The notes: generated from the letters alone by a model not told the origin. Numbered from the stretch's first letter, positions 25,940 to 33,814 are shown. The stretch: DNA of 35,422 nt from Candidatus Bathyarchaeota archaeon (GCA_029882515.1 JAOUKN010000013.1:1-35422), one strand, 5' to 3'. Translations and numbers: made by a program.

Positions 25940-28937
25940 GTGGAGTCCTCCCTAATGCTGCAAGACCTTGAGCGAGAATCTGCTCGTCAGTGAAGTAACG
26001 TATCATAATCGCCCTCTTTGGACAACTCGCTCCACAAGTACCGCAACCTTTACAGAGAACGTCTATTACTCTCGCGGTGCCTTTCTCATCTTTCTCTATT
26101 GCACGATATGGACAAAGACTCACGCAAAGTCCGCACCCGACGCATAAGTTTTCATCGATGCTGGCTATAGCTCCTTCCACCTCTAACGTTTCTTTGGAGA
26201 GAATGGTCATTGCACGGCCTGCGGCTCCACACGCCTGCGAAATGCTTTCCTCAACAAACATCGGTGAATGTGCCAACCCACATAGGAATATTCCTTCCGT
26301 TGCGAAATCGACTGGACGGAGCTTCACATGAGCTTCTAGGAAAAAGCCATCCTCAGTGAGTGGAACCTTCAGCATTTGCGCCATACGTTTGTTATCTGGA
26401 TTTGGAATTGTAGCAACACTTAGAACTAAAAGATCTGGCTCAATAGGAATCGATGTCTCTATGACTGGCTCCCAGACCAAGACATTCAGGTTTCCGTTTT
26501 CTTGTGTAACCTTGGGTTTGTTTTCGTTGTCATAGCGAATGAACAAAACTCCTTTGTTTGCCGCCTCACGATAGAAATCTTCCTTGAATCCGTACGTTCT
26601 GATGTCTTTATACAAGATGTAAACATCTGTCTTCGGGCTCACTTCCTTGATCTTTAAAGCATTCTTAATTGCTTGAGCACAGCATATACGTGAGCAGTTT
26701 GGACGCTCGTCATTTCTTGATCCGACACACTGTATCATGACAACTGTTCTAGCCTCGAAGTCACCTTTGGCCAGTTTTTCCTCTAACTCACGTTGAGTAA
26801 CAACTCTTTCATCTACACCGTAGAGATACTCAGTTGGCTTGTTCTCATGGGCTCCAGTTGCCACTATAGCGATACCATGCTCGATTTCCTTTCTCTCTCC
26901 GTTGCAGTTTAACGTCGTTCTGAAATTTCCGACGTAGCCAGTAACATCAACAAGTTCTGTGTTTAGATAGACATGGATTTTTTCGTTCTCAGAGATTTCC
27001 TTAATTGTTGATGTCAGTCTTTGCTGCGGGTCCTCGCTTCCCAAAATATAGTGTATGTGTCGCAGGTTTCCCCCTAGCTCTTTCTCCCTTTCTACTAGAT
27101 GGACCTCAAAGCCTTGTTTCGCAAGATCCAATGCGGCGGTCATCCCCGATAATCCTCCACCAATGACTAAACCCACGGGGGTAACATTGATCAACGGCTT
27201 TGGTAGAGGCTTTAGTAAACGTGCTTTTGCGATTGTTGCTCTCACTAAGTCCTTTGCCTTTTCAGTTGCTTTCTGAGGCTCGTGCATGTGCACCCATGAA
27301 CATTGATCTCGGATGTTGGCCATTTCAAACAAGTAAATGTTGAGCCGTGCGTCTCGAACAGTTTCTCTGAAGAGCGGTTCATGAGTCCTCGGAGTACATG
27401 AAGCCACAACCACCCGATTCAGATTATGCTCCTCTATCGTCTCCAGGATTCTCTTCTGCGCGTCTTGCGAACAGGTATACAGATTTTCCTCTGCATACAC
27501 GACATCCGGCAAAGTTCGAACATACTCCACGACCTCGGGTACATTAATGACCCCACCGATGTTTATGCCGCAGCGACAGACAAACACTCCAATGCGAGGC
27601 GCCTCATCAGATACCTCTCTCTCGGGCGGATACTCCTTTACAGTTGTGAGTGTTCCTTTCTCCTGAGAGATTAGGCCAGCAACTTTGGCAGCAGCTCCAC
27701 TTGCTTGTGCAACACTTTCCTGTATGTTTTTTGGAGAAGAAAACGCTCCACAAACATATATCCCTGGTTTAGAAGTTTCCAATGGCGAGAAGGTTTGAGT
27801 TGAACAAAAGTCATATTCGTTTAATTCAATACCTAGCACTCTAGCAAGGTCTTCTGCGTGTTTGGGTGGGTTCATTCCTACCGATAGAACCACAAGATCG
27901 AATTCCTCGTTCACTGGACCCTTATCGTTTACATATTTCGCTATGAGGTTTGATGAACTAGGCCTCTCTTCTATACGGGAAACTCTGGATCGAACAAAAC
28001 GTACGTCATATTCTCCTTCGGCTCTGTCGTAGTAAGCATCAAACTCTTTTCCATATGCACGAGCATCTATGAAGAATATCGTACATTGAAGTTGAGGATT
28101 ATGTTCTTTTGCTATCACAGCCTCTTTAATAGCATACATACAGCAAGTAGAAGAACAATAGTTGTTTCCTATCTTAGCGTCACGGGATCCCACACATTGG
28201 ATAAATGCTATCTTACGCGGTATTTCACCGTCGGATGGACGTAGAATAATTCCGCCATAAGGTCCAGAAGCGTTTAAGATGCGCTCAAATTCAATGCTTG
28301 AAAGTACATTTGAAAACCGGCCATAACCATATTCACTTTTTAAATTTGGGTCAAACTCGTCAAAACCAGGCGCCAATACTATTGAGCCAACATTCAAAAT
28401 GACAGTTTCCTTTTCACTGCCGATTTCGATTGCATCAGCCTTGCATACCTCTCGGCAAGTACCACATCCAATGCATCGTTCTCTGTCAATAGTATAGACT
28501 AAGGGAACTGCTTGAGGGTATTTTAGGTATATTGCCTTTCTTACTCCTAAGCCCTCATTGTACTCATCGATAACTTCGATTGGGCATTTTTGGGCACAAA
28601 TACCGCATCCGGTACACTTTTCTTCATTGACGTATCCGGATTTCTTAGCCACTGTGACTTCGAAGTTTCCAGCCTCTCCTTGCAGTTTCTTTATCTCTGC
28701 ATTTGTTATGAGTTGGATGTTTGGATGTCTTCCTGCACCAACCAGTTTCGGGGCGAGAATACACATTGAACAATCATTGGTGGGAAAGGTTTTGTCAAGT
28801 TGCGCCATTACCCCGCCTATGCTGGAGGTTTCATCTAGTAAGTAAACCTTGAATCCAGACTCTGCGAGGTCAAGAGATGTTTGTACTCCGGCAACTCCAC
28901 CGCCAACAACAAGTACTGCCCCAATCTTCTTCAGCAT
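25932..28937 (-). CDS. hdrA: Double-module HdrA (HdrA-HdrA fusion), copy 2
   Basis: A 1001-residue paralogue of the neighbouring double HdrA, with the same order of parts: FAD module A (GGGVAG, FPTNDCSMCILAPK, inserted ferredoxin with CTGCGICAQKC and CIGCGTCREVC), an HdrA N-terminal-type domain (VCRCGINIGG, where the usual CHCG has an Arg), FAD module B (GGGLSG) without its own inserted clusters, and a terminal two-cluster ferredoxin (CVGCGLCVSLC, CKGCGTCGASC). Long stretches are very alike at DNA level, so the MvhD-HdrA pair was duplicated in tandem. A strong GGGGGAGG lies before the ATG. It overlaps the MvhD genes at both ends by 7-8 bases. Confidence 0.93.
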   Translation of the reverse strand: MLKKIGAVLVVGGGVAGVQTSLDLAESGFKVYLLDETSSIGGVMAQLDKTFPTNDCSMCILAPKLVGAGRHPNIQLITNAEIKKLQGEAGNFEVTVAKKSGYVNEEKCTGCGICAQKCPIEVIDEYNEGLGVRKAIYLKYPQAVPLVYTIDRERCIGCGTCREVCKADAIEIGSEKETVILNVGSIVLAPGFDEFDPNLKSEYGYGRFSNVLSSIEFERILNASGPYGGIILRPSDGEIPRKIAFIQCVGSRDAKIGNNYCSSTCCMYAIKEAVIAKEHNPQLQCTIFFIDARAYGKEFDAYYDRAEGEYDVRFVRSRVSRIEERPSSSNLIAKYVNDKGPVNEEFDLVVLSVGMNPPKHAEDLARVLGIELNEYDFCSTQTFSPLETSKPGIYVCGAFSSPKNIQESVAQASGAAAKVAGLISQEKGTLTTVKEYPPEREVSDEAPRIGVFVCRCGINIGGVINVPEVVEYVRTLPDVVYAEENLYTCSQDAQKRILETIEEHNLNRVVVASCTPRTHEPLFRETVRDARLNIYLFEMANIRDQCSWVHMHEPQKATEKAKDLVRATIAKARLLKPLPKPLINVTPVGLVIGGGLSGMTAALDLAKQGFEVHLVEREKELGGNLRHIHYILGSEDPQQRLTSTIKEISENEKIHVYLNTELVDVTGYVGNFRTTLNCNGERKEIEHGIAIVATGAHENKPTEYLYGVDERVVTQRELEEKLAKGDFEARTVVMIQCVGSRNDERPNCSRICCAQAIKNALKIKEVSPKTDVYILYKDIRTYGFKEDFYREAANKGVLFIRYDNENKPKVTQENGNLNVLVWEPVIETSIPIEPDLLVLSVATIPNPDNKRMAQMLKVPLTEDGFFLEAHVKLRPVDFATEGIFLCGLAHSPMFVEESISQACGAAGRAMTILSKETLEVEGAIASIDENLCVGCGLCVSLCPYRAIEKDEKGTARVIDVLCKGCGTCGASCPKRAIMIRYFTDEQILAQGLAALGRTPHD

Positions 28938-29710
28938 CTCGCCTCCCCCAATGCACTATACAAAGGAGTCGTTCCTTTGACCTCACTAACCGCAACCAAA
29001 CCTTCCTGTTTCATAACCACCATGTGGTGCAGCACTACTCTGGGATCAAGATTTAGACGCTTGGAAAGTTCCCTAATTGATAATGGGCCGTTTTTAACGA
29101 ATAGATATATTTTGTTGCGTAGATATACAGTCTCAATGGCGATGTCAATCATTTTGTCAAATTCTCCCTGTGACATCTTCTCTCCAAACATGTTCTTCTT
29201 TTCAGTCAACTCTATTTCTCTGCCAACCAAGAGTCTAAGTCTAAAATCTTCTGTTGCGGCTTTAGCAGCCTTTATGTTCATAAGAATGTCAGTATCCGGT
29301 CTTTCTCCAGCCAAAGGAGACTGTCCTAACGCTGTCACCTGATTTCTAAAGTCACTAATTATCTTTGTGAAGCGCTCAATTTCAGATGCATAAGCCCAGT
29401 CTAACCTAAGACGCGCTGGCTCTAGACCAGTTCGGGATATGAGTTTCTTCAGCATCTTGATTTTCCGTTCTGCTTGAAGGTTTCCTTCGATGTAGTGGCA
29501 ATCGGGTGGGTGACAACCAATTACCAAAACACCATCTGCCCCTTTTGCAAAGGTCTCTAGGACGATAGATGGGTCGATTATTCCAATACACATTACTCGC
29601 ACGATGCGTATTTTGGGGTAGCCATGTATTGAACTAGAACTTGCAATGTCCACTCCCACTGGTAAACTCCAATTACATACAAAACCAATAATCTTAGGCA
29701 TAAACATCAT
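28931..29710 (-). CDS. MvhD with C-terminal winged-helix domain, altered cluster site
   Basis: A 259-residue paralogue of the previous MvhD-winged-helix protein. The MvhD part has changed: [10 protein letters not shown] is here CNWSLPVGVD, so the second Cys is Ser (position 15), and MCSGR is MCIGI. C12, C41, C66 and C71 remain. The [2Fe-2S] cluster may be lost or use another ligand. The tail (about 205-259, LSIRELSKRLNLDPRVVLHH, VVMKQEGLV) is again winged-helix-like. A GGGGGGAG site lies before the ATG at 29710 (a second ATG at 29707 is possible). It overlaps the GltD-like gene by 4 bases and HdrA copy 2 by 7. Confidence 0.84.
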   Translation of the reverse strand: MMFMPKIIGFVCNWSLPVGVDIASSSSIHGYPKIRIVRVMCIGIIDPSIVLETFAKGADGVLVIGCHPPDCHYIEGNLQAERKIKMLKKLISRTGLEPARLRLDWAYASEIERFTKIISDFRNQVTALGQSPLAGERPDTDILMNIKAAKAATEDFRLRLLVGREIELTEKKNMFGEKMSQGEFDKMIDIAIETVYLRNKIYLFVKNGPLSIRELSKRLNLDPRVVLHHMVVMKQEGLVAVSEVKGTTPLYSALGEARC

Positions 29711-31068
29711 GAGAATTCTCCCCCCAGAGCAGCTACAACATTAATCATAATTTGAGCATTTGTAAGTCGCTGCATTGTTATCGCTTGTTCAGGACAACTT
29801 GCACTACAGGCGCCACAGCCTTTACACAGGTCTTCGTCTATTTCAGCAATCTCCATTTCATTTTTCTTTATGGCGCCAAATGGACAGACTACCACACAAA
29901 CGTTGCAGCCAGTGCATAAAGTCTCGCTAACTACTGCCTTGTCAACTTCACACAATCCTTTGTTTCCAAGACATACGATACATGGACCGCATTCAAGACA
30001 TCTTCGAGCCTCGAAGATGGCGGCTTCTTTGATTTTAGCTAAATGTTCTTCAGCTTCCTCAAAGCTTACTCTACGTTTTCCAATATCCGTGCGTGGTCCA
30101 ATGTACCTTTTCGGTTTTTTCGTAATTCTTTCCCAGTCTTTAACCCACGTGGTCTCTTCAATTTTCTGTTCTCTTTCAATCCTCAAATCTCGCCTGTTCA
30201 CATAGTGGTCGATCGATACAGCCACTTGTTTACCTGCCCCTATCGCATAAACGATGCCGGATGCTTTTCCGGTGAGTATATCGCCTCCTGCAAAAACGCC
30301 GGGAATTCGAGTTTCCAGTGTTAATGGATCAACCCATACGGTGGACAATTTAGTGGGGACTTCGTCTTCGTCTTCTTCCACGTTCAAAAGAGTATCGGGT
30401 AGAGGTGGCATATCTTGGGATGCTAGTTTTCTCTTCCAAACTTTTTGTATGCCAATTGCTAGAAATACAGCTTCATATCCGTCATTTCGGAGACTGTCGA
30501 GTGATAGGTCTCTGCCAAATAGCACATCTGTCTTAATTTCCACACCAAGATCTTGAATGTAAGCTACTTCATTAGCTACAACATCTTTACGCAAGCGAGA
30601 ATCAGGAATGAAATACAGCATTGTGCCACCAGGTTTAGGCATCGCCTCAAAAACTGTAACAGGATAACCAAGTTTTGCGAGTTCATATGCCGCAGTCAAA
30701 CCTGCTGGTCCAGCTCCAACAATGGCAACTTTCTCACTATGCGTCTTAGGTACAGGCTCCGGTTTTACTCGCCCTTCTTCACGTTCAATATCTGCGATAA
30801 TCCATTTTAGATCACGGATACTTACCGGTTCGTCAACATTTTTTCTTGCGCACGCATCTTCGCATGGACTATAGCAAACTCTTCCACAAATTGCAGGAAA
30901 GGGGATACTCTGTCTTACAAGTTCCACTGATTCTTTGAATTTACCTTGCTGAAGTAGAGCAATGTATCCTTGGACATTCACATCGGCTGGACATGCGGCA
31001 CGACATGGAGGTAACATCCGTTTATTCTTGAATTCGCGATTAGTTGCCTCCATTTGTTTGGAGCACAT
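29707..31068 (-). CDS. GltD-like FAD/Fe-S protein lacking the NAD(P)H-binding domain, with extra ferredoxin tail
   Basis: A 453-residue flavoprotein. Residues 21-90 are the GltD-type N-terminal Fe-S region (PCRAACPADV, CGRVCYSPCEDAC). A FAD Rossmann motif VGAGPAG lies at 117-123, and GVFAGGDILTG at 257-267 closes the FAD site. Between AIG at 204-206 and that point only about 50 residues remain. In GltD this gap holds the whole NAD(P)-binding domain with GGGNxAMD, and no such motif is present. The C-terminus adds CLECGPCIVC and a two-cluster ferredoxin (about 385-425) that resembles the HdrA end (LTNAQIMINVVAAL). It probably exchanges electrons only through Fe-S clusters. It sits between the RHH-GcvH genes and the MvhD-HdrA set. 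Confidence 0.85.
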   Translation of the reverse strand: MCSKQMEATNREFKNKRMLPPCRAACPADVNVQGYIALLQQGKFKESVELVRQSIPFPAICGRVCYSPCEDACARKNVDEPVSIRDLKWIIADIEREEGRVKPEPVPKTHSEKVAIVGAGPAGLTAAYELAKLGYPVTVFEAMPKPGGTMLYFIPDSRLRKDVVANEVAYIQDLGVEIKTDVLFGRDLSLDSLRNDGYEAVFLAIGIQKVWKRKLASQDMPPLPDTLLNVEEDEDEVPTKLSTVWVDPLTLETRIPGVFAGGDILTGKASGIVYAIGAGKQVAVSIDHYVNRRDLRIEREQKIEETTWVKDWERITKKPKRYIGPRTDIGKRRVSFEEAEEHLAKIKEAAIFEARRCLECGPCIVCLGNKGLCEVDKAVVSETLCTGCNVCVVVCPFGAIKKNEMEIAEIDEDLCKGCGACSASCPEQAITMQRLTNAQIMINVVAALGGEFS

Positions 31069-31103
31069 CCGTATCGTCTACTTCGATGTTAGAAAAAGGG
31101 GAA

Positions 31104-31718
31104 TCAAAGAGCCAGAATTCTAGGTCGCCCTAACGTGCTTACCCACGTTTTGTACTCTTGCTGTTTCATTAAATGCCTTAATTCTTCTTCTAGTGTGATC
31201 AGGTTGTTAGGTTTGATCTCCACTATCCATCCTGCTTCATATGGATCTTCATTGATTATGTAAGGCTCATCTTGGAGGGCTTTGTTAATTTTAATAATTT
31301 TACCACTGACAGGAGAGTACAAGTCAAACATAAACATCCAGGTTTCAACAACTCCGAAGGACTGCTTCTTCTTCACTTCACTTCCAGTCGGGTCTGTCTG
31401 GATACTAGCTATTCCCCTTAAGTGTCGTTGGGCGTAGTCAGATAAACCTACTCTTATGTTTCCTTCTGGAGTTACTATTGTCCACATGTGATTAGGGGTG
31501 TAAAGCAGTCGTTCGTGGATCAAAGGGTATTCAATCTGCTTCTCAGCTATTCTTTCAGGTTGCTTCAGTTCATTAAGGCGGAGGCGAATGGCTTCGGAGA
31601 CGAATTCGGAGAGACTCGCGTACTGATTCGTCTCAAGTGTTCTTTTCGCGGCTATCGCTAGTTCTTGTCTGATGCGTACGGTTCTCCATTCTGGCATGTG
31701 TTTTTTCCCAGCCTTCAT
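31104..31718 (-). CDS. Ribbon-helix-helix protein fused to GcvH-like domain without lipoyl lysine, copy B
   Basis: A 204-residue two-domain protein. Residues about 8-52 form a CopG/ParD-like ribbon-helix-helix (WRTVRIRQEL strand, then SLSEFVSEAIRLRLNEL helix). Residues about 70-190 match the glycine-cleavage H protein: YTPNHMW, VGLSDYAQ, then ETWMFMFDLYSPVSGKI and PYIINEDPYEAGWIVEI. In GcvH the stretch is E-S-V-K with the lipoylated Lys; here that position is Met 128. So it cannot carry lipoate in the usual way. The ATG overlaps the upstream stop (ATGA), though a second ATG at 31697 aligns better with the paralogue. It is second in the Hdr/Mvh operon. A sensor or regulator role is my inference. 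Confidence 0.82.
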   Translation of the reverse strand: MKAGKKHMPEWRTVRIRQELAIAAKRTLETNQYASLSEFVSEAIRLRLNELKQPERIAEKQIEYPLIHERLLYTPNHMWTIVTPEGNIRVGLSDYAQRHLRGIASIQTDPTGSEVKKKQSFGVVETWMFMFDLYSPVSGKIIKINKALQDEPYIINEDPYEAGWIVEIKPNNLITLEEELRHLMKQQEYKTWVSTLGRPRILAL

Positions 31719-32335
31719 TTGTGTGCGCGCGACTTAGCATTCATTTTATTTGTGGGTTGACCTTCAAGTTTGGTGATTAGTTTCTCGTATTCTCCCATAC
31801 TTAGCATTCCTTTCATCCAAGAATCAATTTCCATGCGTGTAGGTTCAATTTCTACAATCCATTGGTGTGGGTCTGCGTTCAATGTAAATGGATCGTCGGT
31901 GACTTTTTCGTTAACTGAGACTATTTTTCCGTTTGATGGAGAATATAGGTCATGTACGAACCACCAAGTTTCTACCATGCCAAAGGGTTCATCTTTAGAA
32001 ACTTTTTCCCCGATTTTGTCAGTTTTGATATGAACTATCTCTTTGGCTTGCTTCTGGAAGTAGTCGGTTATTCCGATTTTGATGTTTCTTTGAGGAGTTG
32101 CTTGAGCCCAAACGTGTTTTGGCGTGTAGAATGACTGTGTCATCAGCTGAGGGGCTCTGCTATGTTTGTCGCGTTCTAGGTATTCGGACACTCTCTCCTT
32201 GGCTAATGTTTGCATACGAAGTCGAATTGCTTCTGAAACGAAATCGGAGAGGCTTTGGTACTGCTTCTTCTTCACCTTTTTCTCGATTTCCTTTGCGAGT
32301 TCTTGCCGGATCCTTACAGTTTTCCATTTTTGCAT
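31715..32335 (-). CDS. Ribbon-helix-helix protein fused to GcvH-like domain without lipoyl lysine, copy A
   Basis: A 206-residue paralogue of the next gene and the first gene of the Hdr/Mvh operon. The N-terminal ribbon-helix-helix runs about 1-44 (WKTVRIRQEL, SLSDFVSEAIRLR). The GcvH-like part has YTPKHVW, IGITDYFQ, ETWWFVHDLYSPSNGKI and HQWIVEIEP. The lipoyl-lysine position is Trp 125. I start at the ATG at 32335, because AGGAGG (32345-32350, minus strand) lies 9 bases before it; the longer frame's GTG at 32344 would touch the Shine-Dalgarno. Both copies keep the ETWxFxxDLYSP pattern, so the Lys loss is shared and not a sequencing slip. The role is unknown. Confidence 0.83.
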   Translation of the reverse strand: MQKWKTVRIRQELAKEIEKKVKKKQYQSLSDFVSEAIRLRMQTLAKERVSEYLERDKHSRAPQLMTQSFYTPKHVWAQATPQRNIKIGITDYFQKQAKEIVHIKTDKIGEKVSKDEPFGMVETWWFVHDLYSPSNGKIVSVNEKVTDDPFTLNADPHQWIVEIEPTRMEIDSWMKGMLSMGEYEKLITKLEGQPTNKMNAKSRAHK

Positions 32336-32344
32336 ATGTGCCAC

Positions 32345-32435
32345 CCTCCTTTTTACGCAAGTATATTTACAATGCGCGATCTATAAATGCATAATCTTTA
32401 TATTGTGAATACTGATAATTACTATAATTACTGGG
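32345..32435. promoter_or_regulatory. Divergent promoter of the Hdr/Mvh operon and the AbrB/PhoU gene, with operator-like repeats
   Basis: Two back-to-back TATA-like boxes are visible: ATTTATAG on the minus strand (32382-32389), about 40-50 bases before the RHH-GcvH start, and CTTTATATT (32396-32404) about 40-50 bases before the PhoU start. An imperfect inverted repeat, TATTTACAAT (32364-32373) and ATTGTGAATA (32402-32411), flanks both boxes with 9 of 10 matches. A perfect tandem repeat ATAATTACT occurs at 32415-32423 and 32424-32432, where transcription toward PhoU should begin. Ribbon-helix-helix proteins often bind such repeats, so autoregulation by copies A and B is plausible. Confidence 0.5.
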
Positions 32436-32444
32436 TTGAATCAT

Positions 32445-33491
32445 ATGGAGAGCAGAAAGCTACAAAAAGTTGGCTACTCGACCCTATCGGTCTCTCTACC
32501 AAGCAACTGGGTGAAGGAAATGAATCTGAAACGTGGAGACACCATGTTCCTCACACAAGAAAAAGATGGCTCACTCAAGATGTTTCCAAGCAAGATTCTT
32601 AGCCCGAGAGAAGGAGTTGAGGAGTACATCTGCAACTGTGATTTGTGTGACGATCCAAAAATGTTGGAGCGTGTAATCGTTGGTAGCTACATTCTTGGTC
32701 GCGATCTCTTCTCAATAATATCTTCTGATAGGGTACGTTCGGAACACATCGAAGAAGTCAGGGGGATAATGCGCAAACTTATCGGGTTAGGAATCATAGA
32801 AGAGACATCGGATCGTATTACACTCCAATGTTCTGTTGACCCGAGAAAATTCCATTTGGACATGCTACTTCGAAGGCTTTCCATACTCTCGTTGACCATT
32901 GTAAAGGAAGCAGTACAAGCACTTGCAGACTTTGATATCTCGTTGGCAGAGAATGCCATAAGACGAGAGGATGAAGCCGATATGATGTATTTGCTTGCGA
33001 TGAGATTGCTAGTTTCTGCACAAAGAAAAAGAGAAGTAGCTGAAGAAATAGGATTGAAGGACCCCTTGCACATCCTATACTTTGGGCTAATGTTGAGATA
33101 TCTTGAGTTGATTGGAGATTACGCTGAAGAAATAGCACGCAGAGTTATTGAACTATCACAGAAATACAAAGACAGATTGCCCAAATGGGTAACACAAAGG
33201 ATAAGCAATCTAAACGACTTGTCCCACGACTTGGTCCTGAAATCTATAGACTGCTTCTTCATAGGAGACATCAAGATCGCAAACAGTGTCTTAGAAATGC
33301 TAACATTCGTTGAGTTGGAAAGAGACAGATTGATGCAGGAGCTTCCTGAAATGCCACATTTGAGGTTGATACTTTGGAATATCACCAGAATAGCACACAA
33401 CGGTGCGGGCATCGCCTTGACAGCGATAAACAACGCTCTTGAAAGAAAAACTGCGATCTGTTCGACGCGCTGGTCAACAAGCTTCAAGTAG
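32445..33491 (+). CDS. AbrB-like/PhoU-domain regulator with CxCxxC insert
   Basis: A 348-residue protein of the archaeal SpoVT-AbrB plus PhoU type. The N-terminus (LQKVGYSTLSVSLPSNWVKEMNLKRGD, about 6-32) is an AbrB-like DNA-binding swapped hairpin. The rest holds two PhoU-like three-helix repeats (about 120-345), with the acidic EDEADMMYLLAMR. An insertion after the hairpin has C63, C65 and C68 (ICNCDLC), which I do not expect in this family and which could bind metal or sense redox state. The ATG at 32445 gives the usual start; a TTG at 32436 is also open. It is divergent from the Hdr/Mvh operon and shares its promoter region. Confidence 0.8.
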   Translation: MESRKLQKVGYSTLSVSLPSNWVKEMNLKRGDTMFLTQEKDGSLKMFPSKILSPREGVEEYICNCDLCDDPKMLERVIVGSYILGRDLFSIISSDRVRSEHIEEVRGIMRKLIGLGIIEETSDRITLQCSVDPRKFHLDMLLRRLSILSLTIVKEAVQALADFDISLAENAIRREDEADMMYLLAMRLLVSAQRKREVAEEIGLKDPLHILYFGLMLRYLELIGDYAEEIARRVIELSQKYKDRLPKWVTQRISNLNDLSHDLVLKSIDCFFIGDIKIANSVLEMLTFVELERDRLMQELPEMPHLRLILWNITRIAHNGAGIALTAINNALERKTAICSTRWSTSFK

Positions 33492-33499
33492 AAAAACGA

Positions 33500-33691
33500 G
33501 TGTACGTACATCTAGGGCTGAAAACTGGACACAAAATTGAGAAGCTTGGTCAAGAGCCTAAGTTAGAGAACCATGGGGGATCTTGGTATAAGAAACGATT
33601 CCATGGATCGTTACCAAGCAACTGGATTCAGACAACATACATCACGGCAGCATTTCATATAATTCAGGTTATCTTCATATTTCCTTCATGA
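33500..33691 (+). pseudogene. Possible remnant of a second AbrB/PhoU gene
   Basis: After the PhoU gene, a 323-base stretch (33492-33814) has no intact gene. An open frame here includes NHGGSWYKKRFHGSLPSNWIQ, which resembles the AbrB-type start (GGSxY then SLPxxW) and shares SLPSNW with the intact neighbour. The DNA TACCAAGCAACTGG is identical in both places. The PhoU part is missing, so this may be the decayed start of a duplicate. A chance match cannot be ruled out. The rest of the stretch shows nothing else that I recognise. Confidence 0.3.
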
Positions 33692-33814
33692 AAGACTACA
33701 GCAAAGAAACGGATGGGGAAAAGTATAACTCACGTTTTTAGGGTCATGTGTCTTGATACATTGAAAATCTATAGCGAAATCTAAGGATTGATACTTAATA
33801 CAGGCGCTAGAATT

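Noticed and set aside
17840-29710. Selenocysteine in the hydrogenase, MvhD or HdrA genes
   Set aside because: Some methanogens use it here, but the visible active-site positions read as Cys codons and no in-frame TGA interrupts the genes.
21713-29710. Tandem mvhD-hdrA units as a mobile element or assembly artefact
   Set aside because: No transposase, terminal repeats or target duplication is visible, and most of the copies have diverged clearly, so true duplication with local conversion fits better.
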